From Lingula anatina (Eukaryota > Brachiopoda > Lingulata > Lingulida > Lingulidae), in NCBI RefSeq assembly GCF_001039355.2, contig NW_019775458.1, forward strand, positions 822,297 to 886,296: DNA of 64,000 nt. The letters are read 5' to 3'. Below the pieces are notes generated by a model. The model saw only the letters and a list, made by a program, of their open reading frames with translations. It was not told the DNA's origin and did not search any database. Positions 23,242 to 35,600 of this stretch are shown here, piece after piece (position 1 is the stretch's first letter; each line of letters opens with the position of its first letter). The translations under genes and the position numbers were made by a program.

Positions 23242-26200
23242 CCACTGTCTGGATTTTAATGGATTATATCTACAGATAACAAATGACATATGATTAAGAC
23301 AGGTGTGTCAGCATTCGACGACTACTTCAGCCAAGGCGCAGACAGTGAATGATCATTTCTGTGGAAGAAGTAATGCACACATTTACCTAGCACAACCAGG
23401 GTTGTGATCAGCCGACGCCATCTCTTGGCTGTTTTCCTGAAGGCTTTACTTCAGTTGTGTCAGCAAAGCAGAGGCCAATCGGCAATCCACGGCTCATTCC
23501 GCAAGCTCCATACTAACCTCGGATGTGATAGGCGGAGAAATATGCACCAGATCCATGCATTTTGTCCGCCGGAAATGCCTTCTCACTCAATCGATCATTA
23601 CGCTCATAAAGATGGCTGTCAATACCCCTGATTTTTATGATGCTTTACAGTTTGCCAAACAATGCACTAAGATTGACTTTAATTTAAAAGATAAATAGAT
23701 ACAGGCGTTGAAATTAGCGCGAGGTTGAAAGTAGTTCCTTCCCAACAATCAACAATCAAATATGGCTGACTCCGTATTACGTCCGAGGTTATTGTCGAGT
23801 GCGGAGACATCCGAGTAGTTCCGAGTGAAGCAGAGGCAACACCTTGTGAAAGGAATCAGACAGATATTTATTGTACACCATCAAATCTAGATATTGAAGG
23901 GGTGGCTTGTGTTGTGTAAGTGGTTGACTATTTGAACTGGCAATTACTGTACTTCAACTAAGACAGCTGATATACTATTGCTTTAGAAATATCGAAACAT
24001 TATTTGCCATACACTGAAATGATTATTGGAGTTGACTCAGTGGTTGGTCAGATTATATGCCCACATAACCTATACTTAATTGAAAGCATTTAGTGCCATA
24101 TTGCTATAACATCACAGCCAGTACAGAAACCAAAGAGCTGTAGTCAACTTACACATTATTACCTGACAACAATATAACCGATATCAAACTGAAAGCATTT
24201 ACCTCCCCAATAACTGCACATTTATATCACTACCCAACCCAAGGTGCTTAGAGATATCTTTTTATACTGGAATTTTTACTATTCACAGCTCTTTTAGAGG
24301 GCATTATTGTGGCTTATTTTTAAAGAGTTTGGAGGGGTAGAGATTAAGGAGATTTTTTTAATCTTTACAGCCCCAAAGCTGGTGTAAAATACAATAACTT
24401 GTGTCAGAATAACTGCATCCTCTGATGACTAGAGACTTATTCTTAAAGAGTTTGGAGGGGGAGAGATTAAGGAGATTTTTAAGTCTTTACAGCCCCAAAG
24501 CTGTAGTAAAATATGGAATAACCTGTGTCAGAATAACTGCATCCTCTGGTGACTTGCAACGGGGAATTTCAATGCAATCAGTGACGTCAGTTGTGGTGAA
24601 GTTTATTTCTGGCCAAGCTTAGTCCTTGTGAGAACACGGATAAAAATGTGTTCAGGAGGAGGAAATGTTGGAGTGATTCAGTGGGATGCTGTAAGACAGT
24701 TTTGATTGATTGTAATTAAGAGAGCTGGCAACCCTAACAAAATTTTTGCTGGACTGTTATAATGCATAGATGCGAAGTTTCCACGATTACTTGGGACAGG
24801 TCTGCATTTTGATCCAGTGTCCCATTTTCCAAATATGGGCAAGTACGTGAATTTAGCCTTCCAGAGACGGTCTGTAGCTTGGCTGGCAACCATTTTTCTC
24901 AATGTCATCGACAAATGACGTCAAATAGGGTGGCAAATAGGGTGGATATGTATCTGCATGTGATCGCAGCATTATGAGGCTGCCCTTATTGTTCTTGTTC
25001 TGAAACCCTGCAGTCTTGTTGTCTAATGGTAATGTAAAAACGATTGGACACTAAAGGAACAAAAACTCCGTCAGTGTGGTACCTTGCTGTTACTCCTAGA
25101 GCCGGCAGCCTTGTCTTCAGTGTATTCTACATTGTACAAAAACACTTGTTGTTTATAATGATAGAGAATTGCGTGTGTCCGCTAACAACGTGTGGATCTT
25201 GTATTCCTTGTGAAAGTTTTGCAGTTATGACGAATTATGTACAAGCACTAACAATATATTTTATCCTGCGAATGGGTATTGGAAGAGAAGATAATTCAGG
25301 GTTTTTTGATAAATCATTTTAGTATTGTCTCATCGAAGTTAATATTGTAATATTTTGTGAATTATGTAGGCATAATGCCCTTGCATTCCTGAGCAAAAAG
25401 CCTAATTACCTTTTTCAAATCTGTATTTTTAGTATCATTAGTGACGACTATCTTAGCATTCCTTCGTAAGTTTAATCAGATTTTTTTCCAGCTTTGGTCG
25501 TAACACCTCCGACCCAGCATGGACAGAACGTTAATATAACGTTACCATAACGTTTATATTAAAAAATGTTATGGTAACGTTATAAAATGTTCTGTTTGCT
25601 GGGAGTTGCGCACTTCAAGTCGCCTGACCCCTTTGCTTTGCTACTGCGCAACGAGTAGATTATGAAATTGTAAAATTCGCAAGAATTTTATGTGATCATT
25701 TGTCCCAGGGTTGCATTTTTATAATTCACGTCCACAATCACAATCGTACCTTATTTGAAATTTAATTATGTTAGGTGTTTGATTTTTCAACTCTTATAAT
25801 ATACTGTGAGTGCTGTTGGTTTTATTTATTTTTTTTTTTCATTTTGTTTATTATTATTTTTTTAATTTATTATTTTTAGTCAGAAAGAAGGGAGACAAAA
25901 ACTTAGCTATTCATGATTTTACCTCTGTGATAATGTAAAGATGTAATAGATGAAGTAATTTATTCCCATGTATGTTATGTAGGTCTTGATTATGTACCAA
26001 TAATAAAAGCATTACCCTAACAGCGTTGTTACAAAGGGACTCGTGGTATTAGATTTGCCCTCTCCGACCTGAAATACAAAGGGTGTCCTTTTTTGGCAGC
26101 GATTTATTTTAGGTTGAAAAGCTTAATTGGGAAAGTAATCTTATGAATCACTGTTTGCGTTTTGGAAAGAAAAAGTGGTAAGTACTGCATTCATATTAAA

Positions 26201-26659
26201 ACGACATTTAACACTGCTTTTGAAACGGCTATCAGATAAGTTTATTCTACATAATGCCCATGCGTGACCAAATAGCAGGAAAATAAAGGTAATAAATTGT
26301 TTAAAAAATCGCAGAAATGCGCTACTGTAGTTTTCGTAAGAAACTACCTAGTTTGATCAAACACCAAGAAAAAAGTTTATTACAAATAGCGATAGTTTTT
26401 TATTGATTACATTATCACCAACATTAATCTAACCAGGGAATGATTAATTTGACATTGCTTATTAACTATTATCAGGTTCCATTATCTTAATGAATCCCTG
26501 TCGTCAGATTTGCAAACAAATAAAATGTTCTTTACTTACAAAAAAATAAATAGCGTTTTAAATAACCTCTCGTAACTAAATTGCAAAACGCAGATTGTCG
26601 GCGTCACTTTGGAAGGACGCACGCTGATTGGCAAGTTGGCTTTTTAGGAAACTGCAAAA
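23242..26659 (+). other. 3' flank of the carrier (block 2) and spacer to chitin synthase A
   Basis: Contains the block 2 copies of the minisatellite (24311-24556, two units) and the foldback element (25512-25609), then unique sequence from about 25831. An AATAAA at 26002-26007 (TACCAATAATAAAAGCATTA) is a candidate polyadenylation signal. Just upstream of chitin synthase A is an inverted CCAAT box (GATTGG, 26625-26630). No further gene is visible. Confidence 0.4.
23461..23850. mobile_element. ~390-bp insertion present only in block 2
   Basis: Block 1 runs directly from TTCAGTTGTGTCAGCA to CTGTGAAAGGAATCAGACAG, whereas block 2 has about 390 extra bases here. A 10-bp direct repeat AAGCAGAGGC lies at both ends (about 23466 and 23829). 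The insert has no coding capacity that I recognise. It looks like a presence/absence polymorphism, possibly a non-autonomous element, though block 1 lacks a clean empty target site. Confidence 0.5.
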
Positions 26660-29600
26660 ATGAACGAAGACTTTAAAGTGCGGAAAGGATCCCTGTTTAT
26701 GATAGAGCAGACAAATCCGACACTGCTCAAAATGAAAAATACCAGTTTCGACTCATTCGATAATAGTGTCATAGAAGAGGAGGACGAGTCGGAATTGGCA
26801 GAGCTGCCTGAGCTGACGAAGGACAACGTTGAAAAGTATATCCAGCGTTCCATTACCCCCCCGCCGATGTATGCGACTGCGGTGACTGGCAATGAAGATG
26901 AACAAAAGTAATGTCACTTTATGTTTATACATTAATTTCACTCAGGTGTGTGTGTGTGTGTGTGTTTTTTTTTATTTTTTTTTTTTTTTTTTTTTTACAA
27001 AATTGAGTGATCAAAACACTTTTATTTGCTATTTGTTATCCTTCATATCTGTGCATAGCCTATCTTCTGTTCTCTTTTGTGTATTTACTTTATTTTTCAA
27101 AGGATGAGTTACACGATTTATAAGCGCTAAATCCTCCATTAAAATAACTTTTAATCACTATTTCAGCAATTTTTGTTCTGTTCAAATGTCAACTGCGCCT
27201 TTTTCATTTACTTAAGAATGCCTCTGAAATGCGTTTTGCAGATCTTTTTCATTAACGACATAATTATTAAGTTAAATAACTTAACAAGATTCATGTCATA
27301 TTATAAGTCTGTTACAAATTATGATTAATTTGGAAAGAAATAAAAACCCACCTATTTTTCCTTTACAAATTTTTCATGATAATAAGAGAGGATTTCCAAC
27401 GCAGAAATAACAAAAAAAAAGTGACCGTATTCTATTAACTGTATTGATGCTTTTTTTAATCACCTGAAATTGTGGTACCTATTGTTTTCTTTTTATATTT
27501 TACAAAATCATGAGATGTGAGCCCAGGAACATCTGATGATGTTAAAAAATCTTACATGTACATCGTACAAGGATGCGTATGCGCCCATTTTAATACTTTT
27601 GTCAGATGATAAATTCAAGCCACAATTCACTAATTTTACTGTTCGAACGCGAGCAGTTCGATCTTAGAGTAATATTTCTTTTTCATGCAATGCAGTATTG
27701 AAATTAATGGTGTATTTTTAATTCGTTTTTGTCATTACGAATTTTGTCCACACAAATAACACAAACCTCACATTATGATATCGCTCCCGCAAAGGACCAG
27801 TTCTTTTTCTCCCTCCTGACGAAATTTATGAAGTTAAGGTCTGCATTCTAGCGGAAGAACTACCAAACTATACATGGTTTTATATTTTATAGAATATGAT
27901 GATAAAATACACTGCATGCAAAAACACCTTTTATCGCTTTCGATTATTTACAAAATGTTACCAAAAGATGATCCCTCATCTTTGATCTTTCACCTTTCAT
28001 TTTGTAAAAAGGTCACCTTCATTGGAGAGCCCTGCCCTCCATAAATGGCGAAACTAATTTCATGACATGGTTCCCTTTCAAATGTCTTGAAATTATACTG
28101 ACAGTCAATGAAAACGCATCAGAAAACTTTATTGTACTTTTTTTACCTAGAATCGATTCCAACCATATAAACGAATACAAATGCACTTGTTTGGTCATAA
28201 GAGAGTGGGCTGACCACTATTTCATATTTCACATATTCCACACGAAAACTGTTATTTTCTTAATGTGCCAAAGGAACTTAAAATATTATTTGATAAATGA
28301 ATGACGCGTTTTCATTGACTCTCAGTAGACAGAAGGACAGGTTTTGTCACTATTCGATTGGATTATTTTTAATTCAATCTCAATATAATAAACAGATGTA
28401 CTACTTGAATTACTAATAAAATATTATAACTAAATGGTAAGATACAACTTGTAAGAATGCTGAGTAGTTCGTACGGGTCTTATCTTGAGCTGCAGGTTTT
28501 AGCCAACTATCTTGTCAATCTCTAGTGGTGACTGCTCTCCTCCACGCGTTCAAATTACATCGTAGATTTAACAAGGGTTTAGAAGAGCTAAAAATAAATA
28601 TCGCCCAAACTGTTTTTTTTTTCATTTAGTAAAAATGGCAAAACACTATCAGGATACAATTTTAAAAGCCACCTTCATATCAATGTCAGGTTGAAAATCA
28701 CTTTTCCACGGAGACCCGCTACCATTTTTAGCAGTGCACCGAGCTTTCACAAAATGTTTTGTTACTACACTTGCCATCACACAAAAATGAAAGTTTTGAC
28801 TCAAAAACACAAATAGATCAAACGAATTTCTGTCTAGTTTTAAGATAAGTGTTCACGCGCCCGGATAGGTGCAGACAGGCACGTACATCCATCGACGCAC
28901 CTGCTCACCCGCCACCTCTGTTGCCTTGTCAACAGACGCTGAAACTCAATACTTCCTTGTTCCACTTATTGAATCCCAATCGATCATTATCATGAGTCAC
29001 ACATAGGACCTTTTTCTTTTTTATCTCTCTTATCTGGGCTGCCAGTGATTACATTGTAGGCATACATCACTTGTTCACACCTTTTGCCCCTAATCCTGAA
29101 ACCTTTCCTCTAAATGCGGGGTAAGAAATACAGAATGAACTTTTAATAAGGAACCTTGGGAAATTAATGCCCCAGTGTTGGACCTTGCCTCTTGAAGCTG
29201 GGGGAGGGGGGGGGGGAGGTGGAGGGGGGTGGTGCGTCCACTCCGCTTATCGCATAACGTAAACATTTTTATCGTGTAACAAAAACATAACAGGGATTGT
29301 TAATAAGCGCCTTTTTGTTGAACTAAAAAGAGACTTTGTAGGGCTGTTCTGAGTACGCCAGGTTTGTGTAGTAGATATACCAGTTCCAAGAACTGTGATG
29401 ACGTAGCCAGTCCGTTACAACAACGTTATCTCTATGTAAACATTTGCCTAAGAAGAGATATCGCTACTGGGTACATTTCAACATTTGAAAATAAATTGAT
29501 CATTGAAAATTTGATAGGGAGCCTCACCACACACGAGTGCATCACAGTTGACAGTTTGGTCTGTGAAAAACTTGGTGACCAATACAGCCGTTATTATTGT

Positions 29601-32600
29601 AAATGATAAAATTATGTCACAAATTATCTCCCCATTATATTTTCAATACGATGATGTACAGTCTTTTTTCTATTGCTAGCATACCGTTTCACAGCATTTT
29701 TTGCAGGTTTATTATTTCAGACAGAAGTATTTAAATTGCAAAAATTGAATCCCCTTTTGCCTCTGAGAAAGAAACGATTGCCAATAATACATTCATATCA
29801 AAACTGCACTTAACAGGGTACTTTCTTAGAAAGGTATCGGAACAGTTCTTCCACGTTTTCTCAGTAATTGTGTAGAAGTCCTAAAGTATGTAACGATAGA
29901 AAGCCTAGACTTAACTTTTAGATGACACTATAATGAGACTATTATGACTTCGGTTGAAATATTCCATTTCAATCAATTTCCGTTTTAACGTCATAGAAAT
30001 AGAGTTATCCATTTGGCAAATTTATGCAAAGATATAATCAAGTCAAAATTGACCCTGAACATGCACTATAAACGTGGAATGTAAAAAAATTAATTCAATG
30101 TGCAATGAATTAGAAACACTATGACCACAGATCTAACGTATTGAGCAAGAGCAACTTGACAGGGAGCCTCACAACACACGAGTGCATCGCAGTTGACAGT
30201 TTGATCTGTGAAAAACTGGGTGACCAATACAACTGTTGTATTATTCTAAATTAGTCTTTGCCACAAAATCATCTAGCCAATGATGTCTTTTTTTCTATTA
30301 CTGGTATATCATTTCTCTGCACGTTGCTGTTTTTTTTTTCAAGAGCAACAAGTTTGCACTGTGATACATCTAGTTAAAAACATCGTTAACCACGTCAGTA
30401 ATTTTTGCAGTGCATTTTTAATTAATTCAGCATTATCTAATGCTATATAATAACTTGACACAATTCTTTTACTAGAGGGATCTTTAAATAGAAGCGGCCG
30501 CTACCGGCCAAATTTCAAACACCATATTTGTTTGTCCTTTACTTATACTTTCGCTGGGGTTAATGAGGAGACTTTCATATGTCTATTTCATTTGATTCAC
30601 ATTTGTGCATTGTAATATAATGGATAAGTTAAAAATTTATCTTTTTAATATCCTGTCTGAATATCTCCACATTTATGTACTTTCCAGTGTATTTATTATT
30701 TCGTCAATTTTTTCACACACTAAGGGCTCGTTCCCAACGAAACTATCATTTTACGTATATCGGTCAAGCTCCACGGGGAATCTGGCTGAATGCATTCAGA
30801 TTAACAAATTTAAAACACCCCTCCTCTTGTTTCCCAAATTCTCGAAAATCATCAGCTTTTCTGTATTCTTCTCTACGCTGGGAAAGCCCACTTAATTTAA
30901 GCAGTTCATAAATAAAATAAATTTAAGTACTTATTATTTCACAGGCCCAAGGGACCCGCCGCCAAGCTTTGGGACATTTTCCGTATCACTTCTCCGGACA
31001 AGGAAGAACTCTCAGAGAGCTGGTGCCTAGAGGTAACCAAGCGGGTCTGCAAGGTGATCGTATACTGGCTCCTCCTCTTCTTCATCCTCGGGTCGACCGT
31101 CATCCATAAAATCACGCTTATGATCTCGGTGGCCCAGTCGAGGACAGAAAGGTGGATAACTTGCGACGTTGAGCAGTATGGGAATGAGGTTGAGCAGTCT
31201 GGGAATACGACAAACTCTACAGTGGTTAACAACGGCACCTATTTGACGGATTGCAAAGTAGAAGAAGGGGTTAACAGAAGCACCATCGTGACGGATAGGG
31301 TTCTCTGTGGTGAGGTCTCCGTGAGATGGATATGGGGACTTGCAGTCACCATGTGTTTTCCCTATCTTCTAACTTTCATGCAGTGTCTATTCAAGGTTCT
31401 CTTCAAGAAAACGCTGTGGCCAAGTGTGGGGACTTTCTTTGCGGTAAGTAGACTTATTGGAATTTTAGTGCTACAGGGGATTATATCACATTCAATTTTG
31501 ACTCTTTTAACAAATTGTTCTTCTAAAGCCCAACGGTAAGCTCCTACGGCTCGATAGTCTGGTAGATGGGAAAAATTTGAAATTTACCTCCAGCGCAGGA
31601 TTCTAGGTGTCCACTTAATGGAATTTGCCTCAGATGTTAATGTTTGATATTTTGCTTGCGAGCCCTTACCCGTTCGCAAGAGTATTACCAGTTTGTACAA
31701 TATAATTCTTCTACAAATGTAGGACATGCTGTACACAAAATTGAATCCCTAGATTTGCAAGTCATGTTGGCATGATTTTGAAAGTATTTTAATTTCTGAA
31801 AGTTTGCGTGTTGCCTGTTTCTGGGTAATATAATTGTCTTTACTGCAACTGCCGCAACGTGAATCTCCACATGTGCTTACTCTGAATGTTGTTTGTGTGT
31901 TAAAGTCAAATTTTGCCTTTGTTAAAAACTTTTTTAGATTTTGGGTTGTCTCTTGCTATTTGTTATCATTTTGCCGCTCACTAGGTTTTTCAATTTATCG
32001 CTTGCCATCAGAATAGGAGTGTTGGTTTTATTATATGGAAACGTTTGGTACTCCTGGATCATGAGTGTTGACATAAGGGGTAATGTTTTCCCCATCCTTT
32101 GTTTTCCCCTTTTTTCTTGTTCTCCCAAGTTATTTTTGCCTTTTTATCCCGTCAAGGATAAATGAAATAGGATCATTTTGTTTTTCAAGGAATCCTTTCG
32201 TTTCATAATAGTCTAGTTTTCCGTAGGGTTTAGTCAGTGACTATCGCACATACCCTTCTCGCCATACAATATGTTTCGTTTTTTATGGGATGGGTGACAG
32301 GAATGAAAGTTTAGGTATTGGTGAGTGTCCGTCTTTTTATAGTGTTGGTTTAGAGTAGATATCTTTAGTTACTTTATTTTGTGACAACTTTTTAAAGATA
32401 TCTAAAAGGGTAGTTCACGTTTTCTGGTTTCCATTGTAAATTAAACTGATGGATACAATTAGTTGATGGAATTTTATGAGGTCGTTTTCTGGTTTAGACC
32501 AGAAGATGAAGCAGTCATCCAGATATCGCGTCCATTTTTGGATTAAGTTTATTTTAAGTGCATCTCTAAATATATTTCCTGTCTCTCTGTACAGCTTCTC

Positions 32601-35600
32601 TAAATGTCTCACGACGATATTTGCATACGTAGGGACTGCCTTAGTTCCCATTGCTGTTCCTTTTATTTGTGTGTTTGTTTTCCCATCAAAATAGGTGTTT
32701 TCTCTTAGGATGATCTTTTGATGATCATTAGTTCGAAACTGAAATCATGAATAAGTAACTATTTATTTCAGTATATTAATGACTTTTTGTTTACGTACAT
32801 CACAAACAGAACAAACACCCTTGCGCCCGTCACAGTTGAGGTACAAATGAACATTTAAAGTCATCCTGTGGAGAAAGAGAGTCAGCGGTAAAGCTATCTC
32901 TATGTGGAGATATATTAATCTATTAGCGCATTCAGAACTGATGATCTGAGGACTAACTGATCCGCCAACTCAATATGGCTGACTTACAAGCAGCGCCGCT
33001 TAATCCTCTGCTTTTAAATCAGTCGGCTATATTTAGTCTGCAGATCGGTTAGTCCGCAGATTAACTTGTTCTGAATGTCCTTGTTATGTAATGTTTTGTT
33101 GTTTTCCAGGTTCTTGTTGTGGAAACGTGTCACTCAGTTGGACTGTTCATCTTCGTCTTCCTCATCCTTCCCTTTCTTGACATCATTCAAGGTTTGCTCA
33201 TCATGCACGGAGTGGCGCTTATACCCAGCCTTCTTCAGCTTCTCTTGCGCCCACGTGCCAACGTCGAGAAGTACCGCCCTCTTCACATATTCTCAGACTC
33301 AGTAGCGATTCTAGTTCAGCTCTCAGCATTGTTTTTTGTACCTACACTGGAGACAGTATCAACAAAAAATGTGACAAAACCCAATGCGACCGATACAACA
33401 GTTTTCCATTATCTGACCCATAATATTCATCATGAAGAATCTCTCATTACCCCGGAAATTAGAATGTGGCTCGTACCCCTTGCCCTGTTTCTCATTTCTT
33501 TATCGTGGTGGGAAAATTTTGTATGGGTTGACCGCAAGTCTAGCAAATTTAACACTCTCCCAGATCGTGGTTTCATCCATAAGGCTTTAGTAAAACACAA
33601 GAAAAAAATACGCCAAGCGAAGAACAAAATTTACTTTTTTATAAGTGTGTGGAAGATAGTTATGACCCCTCTACTAATGCTGGCACTGCCCGTTGGAGCA
33701 GAACGCTTTAATATGACGGACCTGTTCCAATTGGATTTCCAACGATGTAAGGGAATTAACAACCAGACCTACGAAGGAAAACCTTATCCTTCTTCAGCCA
33801 CTTGGGAAGCAGGTATTGCCATGCTGATACAGGTGGGTTACAAATCAGTCCAATTGTGAACCATACAGTCGAAACGTTCACATTAAATAAAATTGTTGAT
33901 ATCCTCCGGAAGTTCCGAAATCTTGTTCACTATATTATGTTACATGCACCTGTAAAATGAATCAAAGGAAACCCAGGTCTTAACTGCTTTCCAGATACTC
34001 CCTCCTTAAGTATGTTATCAGGATAATACTTGGAGAAAAAAAAAGAAATAAAAAAAACATCTTCTAACAATAGAGCTATTGTTCAAATAGTATTCTTATA
34101 GAAACCAGCTTCTTGTTTTTATTGCTCACACGCTGACTCTAAAATAATGATGACAATTAAAGTAATTTTAAGTATTGTTTGTGTTTCTTTTTAAATGCTA
34201 TTTCCACGTACGTTTGCATCATACCAGGTGTGCTGTAGTCTCGTCTGCTGGTACTGCGCTAAAACGGCCTGTAAGATACAGATGCAGCGGGTTAGTTTTG
34301 CTATTCCCCTATCGGTGGCGACACCTTTAGCAGTTGCCATACTCATGCCCCTGGCCTTGGATGGAAATTCGTATTTCCCTGTAAGTATACGAAACACATT
34401 TTCCTTTGATTATTATTTATTCATTTCTGTAACATTCACATTTCCAAATAAGATAACGAAAAAACTGAAATACATTAACAGCAAAATGAACAGAGCAGGG
34501 TTTGAGCAGAGCAGGGGTTATATACTGTATATTCCAGTTTTCTCTATTAGGTAGCCTGTAACTATCAGTCGACCCCTCCCCCCCTCCCCCTCCCGGTGAC
34601 TGTATCAATTCGTGTCAAAATCTCTTTTGACCCCACCCCTTCAATTTCATTAATGCCCCAAATAATTAATCATATTGAATCAATTTGCTTTTCCAGTTCA
34701 CTCTTCCTTACCTGCAGTGGAATATTCCCGAATTAAGCAACGATTTGATCGAGAAATACAGCTGGATATGGATAATTTGGTGGTCGTCACTTGCATGGAT
34801 AACTTTCTATATCTGGATGCCAAGATCTGGACGACTGGCCAAAGGAGAGAAGTAAATTAACTCTCTCTCTCTCTCTCTTAATTGATATACATAAGCAAAA
34901 ATAACAAATAATAACGAACAAGTAATTGCTCTAATTCGAATTGAAGTTTTGTTTAGAAAATGTGTGTTTCGTGGTAAAGATTCAGAAAGATAGATAATGT
35001 ATATTTGACATGTTTATGTGCTGGATATATTCCTTCCTCTAACAGTAAAAATAAAAGTATTTTTATTTTATCCTTATTTCCACAACAGGCTGTTTGTGAA
35101 GCCGTTCAACTGCAGCATTCTTCTTGAACAGGACATGAAGCTGAACAGGCGCCGAGACGACAGGGAGTTTGTGAGGAACGAAAAGGTGGGTGACATGCTT
35201 CTAGCTTTATCACATCTGTCCATGTACATCTAAAGAAACCACTACTGGTGTATGATTTCTTTAGACGCACATGGATGTATAGCGTTTTGCAAGAATACAT
35301 GGCATTTATGATTTATGGTTCTCAAATAGAAAAAAATTATGGATTGCAAATTGAAGCTTGTTTGACAACATGTATTTCACCTGATTTAGAAAAAAATTAA
35401 GGAAAAGCACTGAAATGTCATTAGCACAACTTAACGATGATTGAATTTTTTTAAAATAAAAAATGAAATATTTGATTCACCTTTTAGGTGCGGGAATTTA
35501 TGCGCGTGGAGGAGGTAATGAACAACCCCAAATCGTTCGACGACACCGAACGTGTTTATACCGCTTCCGTAGCAAGGCGAAGCCCCAAGACCCCCTTGAT

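Larger units (their letters stand above)
17186..25830. repeat. Two ~4.3-kb near-identical blocks joined at a one-N gap (probable haplotype duplication)
   Basis: Block 1 (17186-21400) and block 2 (21402-about 25830) align throughout. Both start GGCTCTTAATTCCTAAACAA and both end near GTGCTGTTGGTTTTATTTAT. The single N at 21401 lies exactly between them. They differ by scattered substitutions, small indels, one insertion of about 390 bp in block 2 (23461-23850) and one minisatellite unit. Coding exons 5-7 of the SLC25A16-like gene are in both, with no change to the exon 5 protein. Allelic copies placed in tandem by the assembler is the simplest reading; a recent real tandem duplication is the alternative. 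Confidence 0.85.

Noticed and set aside
20616-25322. A pair of open frames of about 92 codons conserved between the two blocks (20616-20894 and 25044-25322)
   Set aside because: Conservation is expected because the blocks are allelic; no domain, and differences change amino acids freely.
29364-29606. 80-codon open frame in chitin synthase A intron 1
   Set aside because: It lies entirely within dispersed repeat R1.
30485-30510. GCGGCCGC with CTACCGGCC, resembling a cloning adaptor
   Set aside because: No further vector sequence flanks it and the surroundings continue as normal intron.
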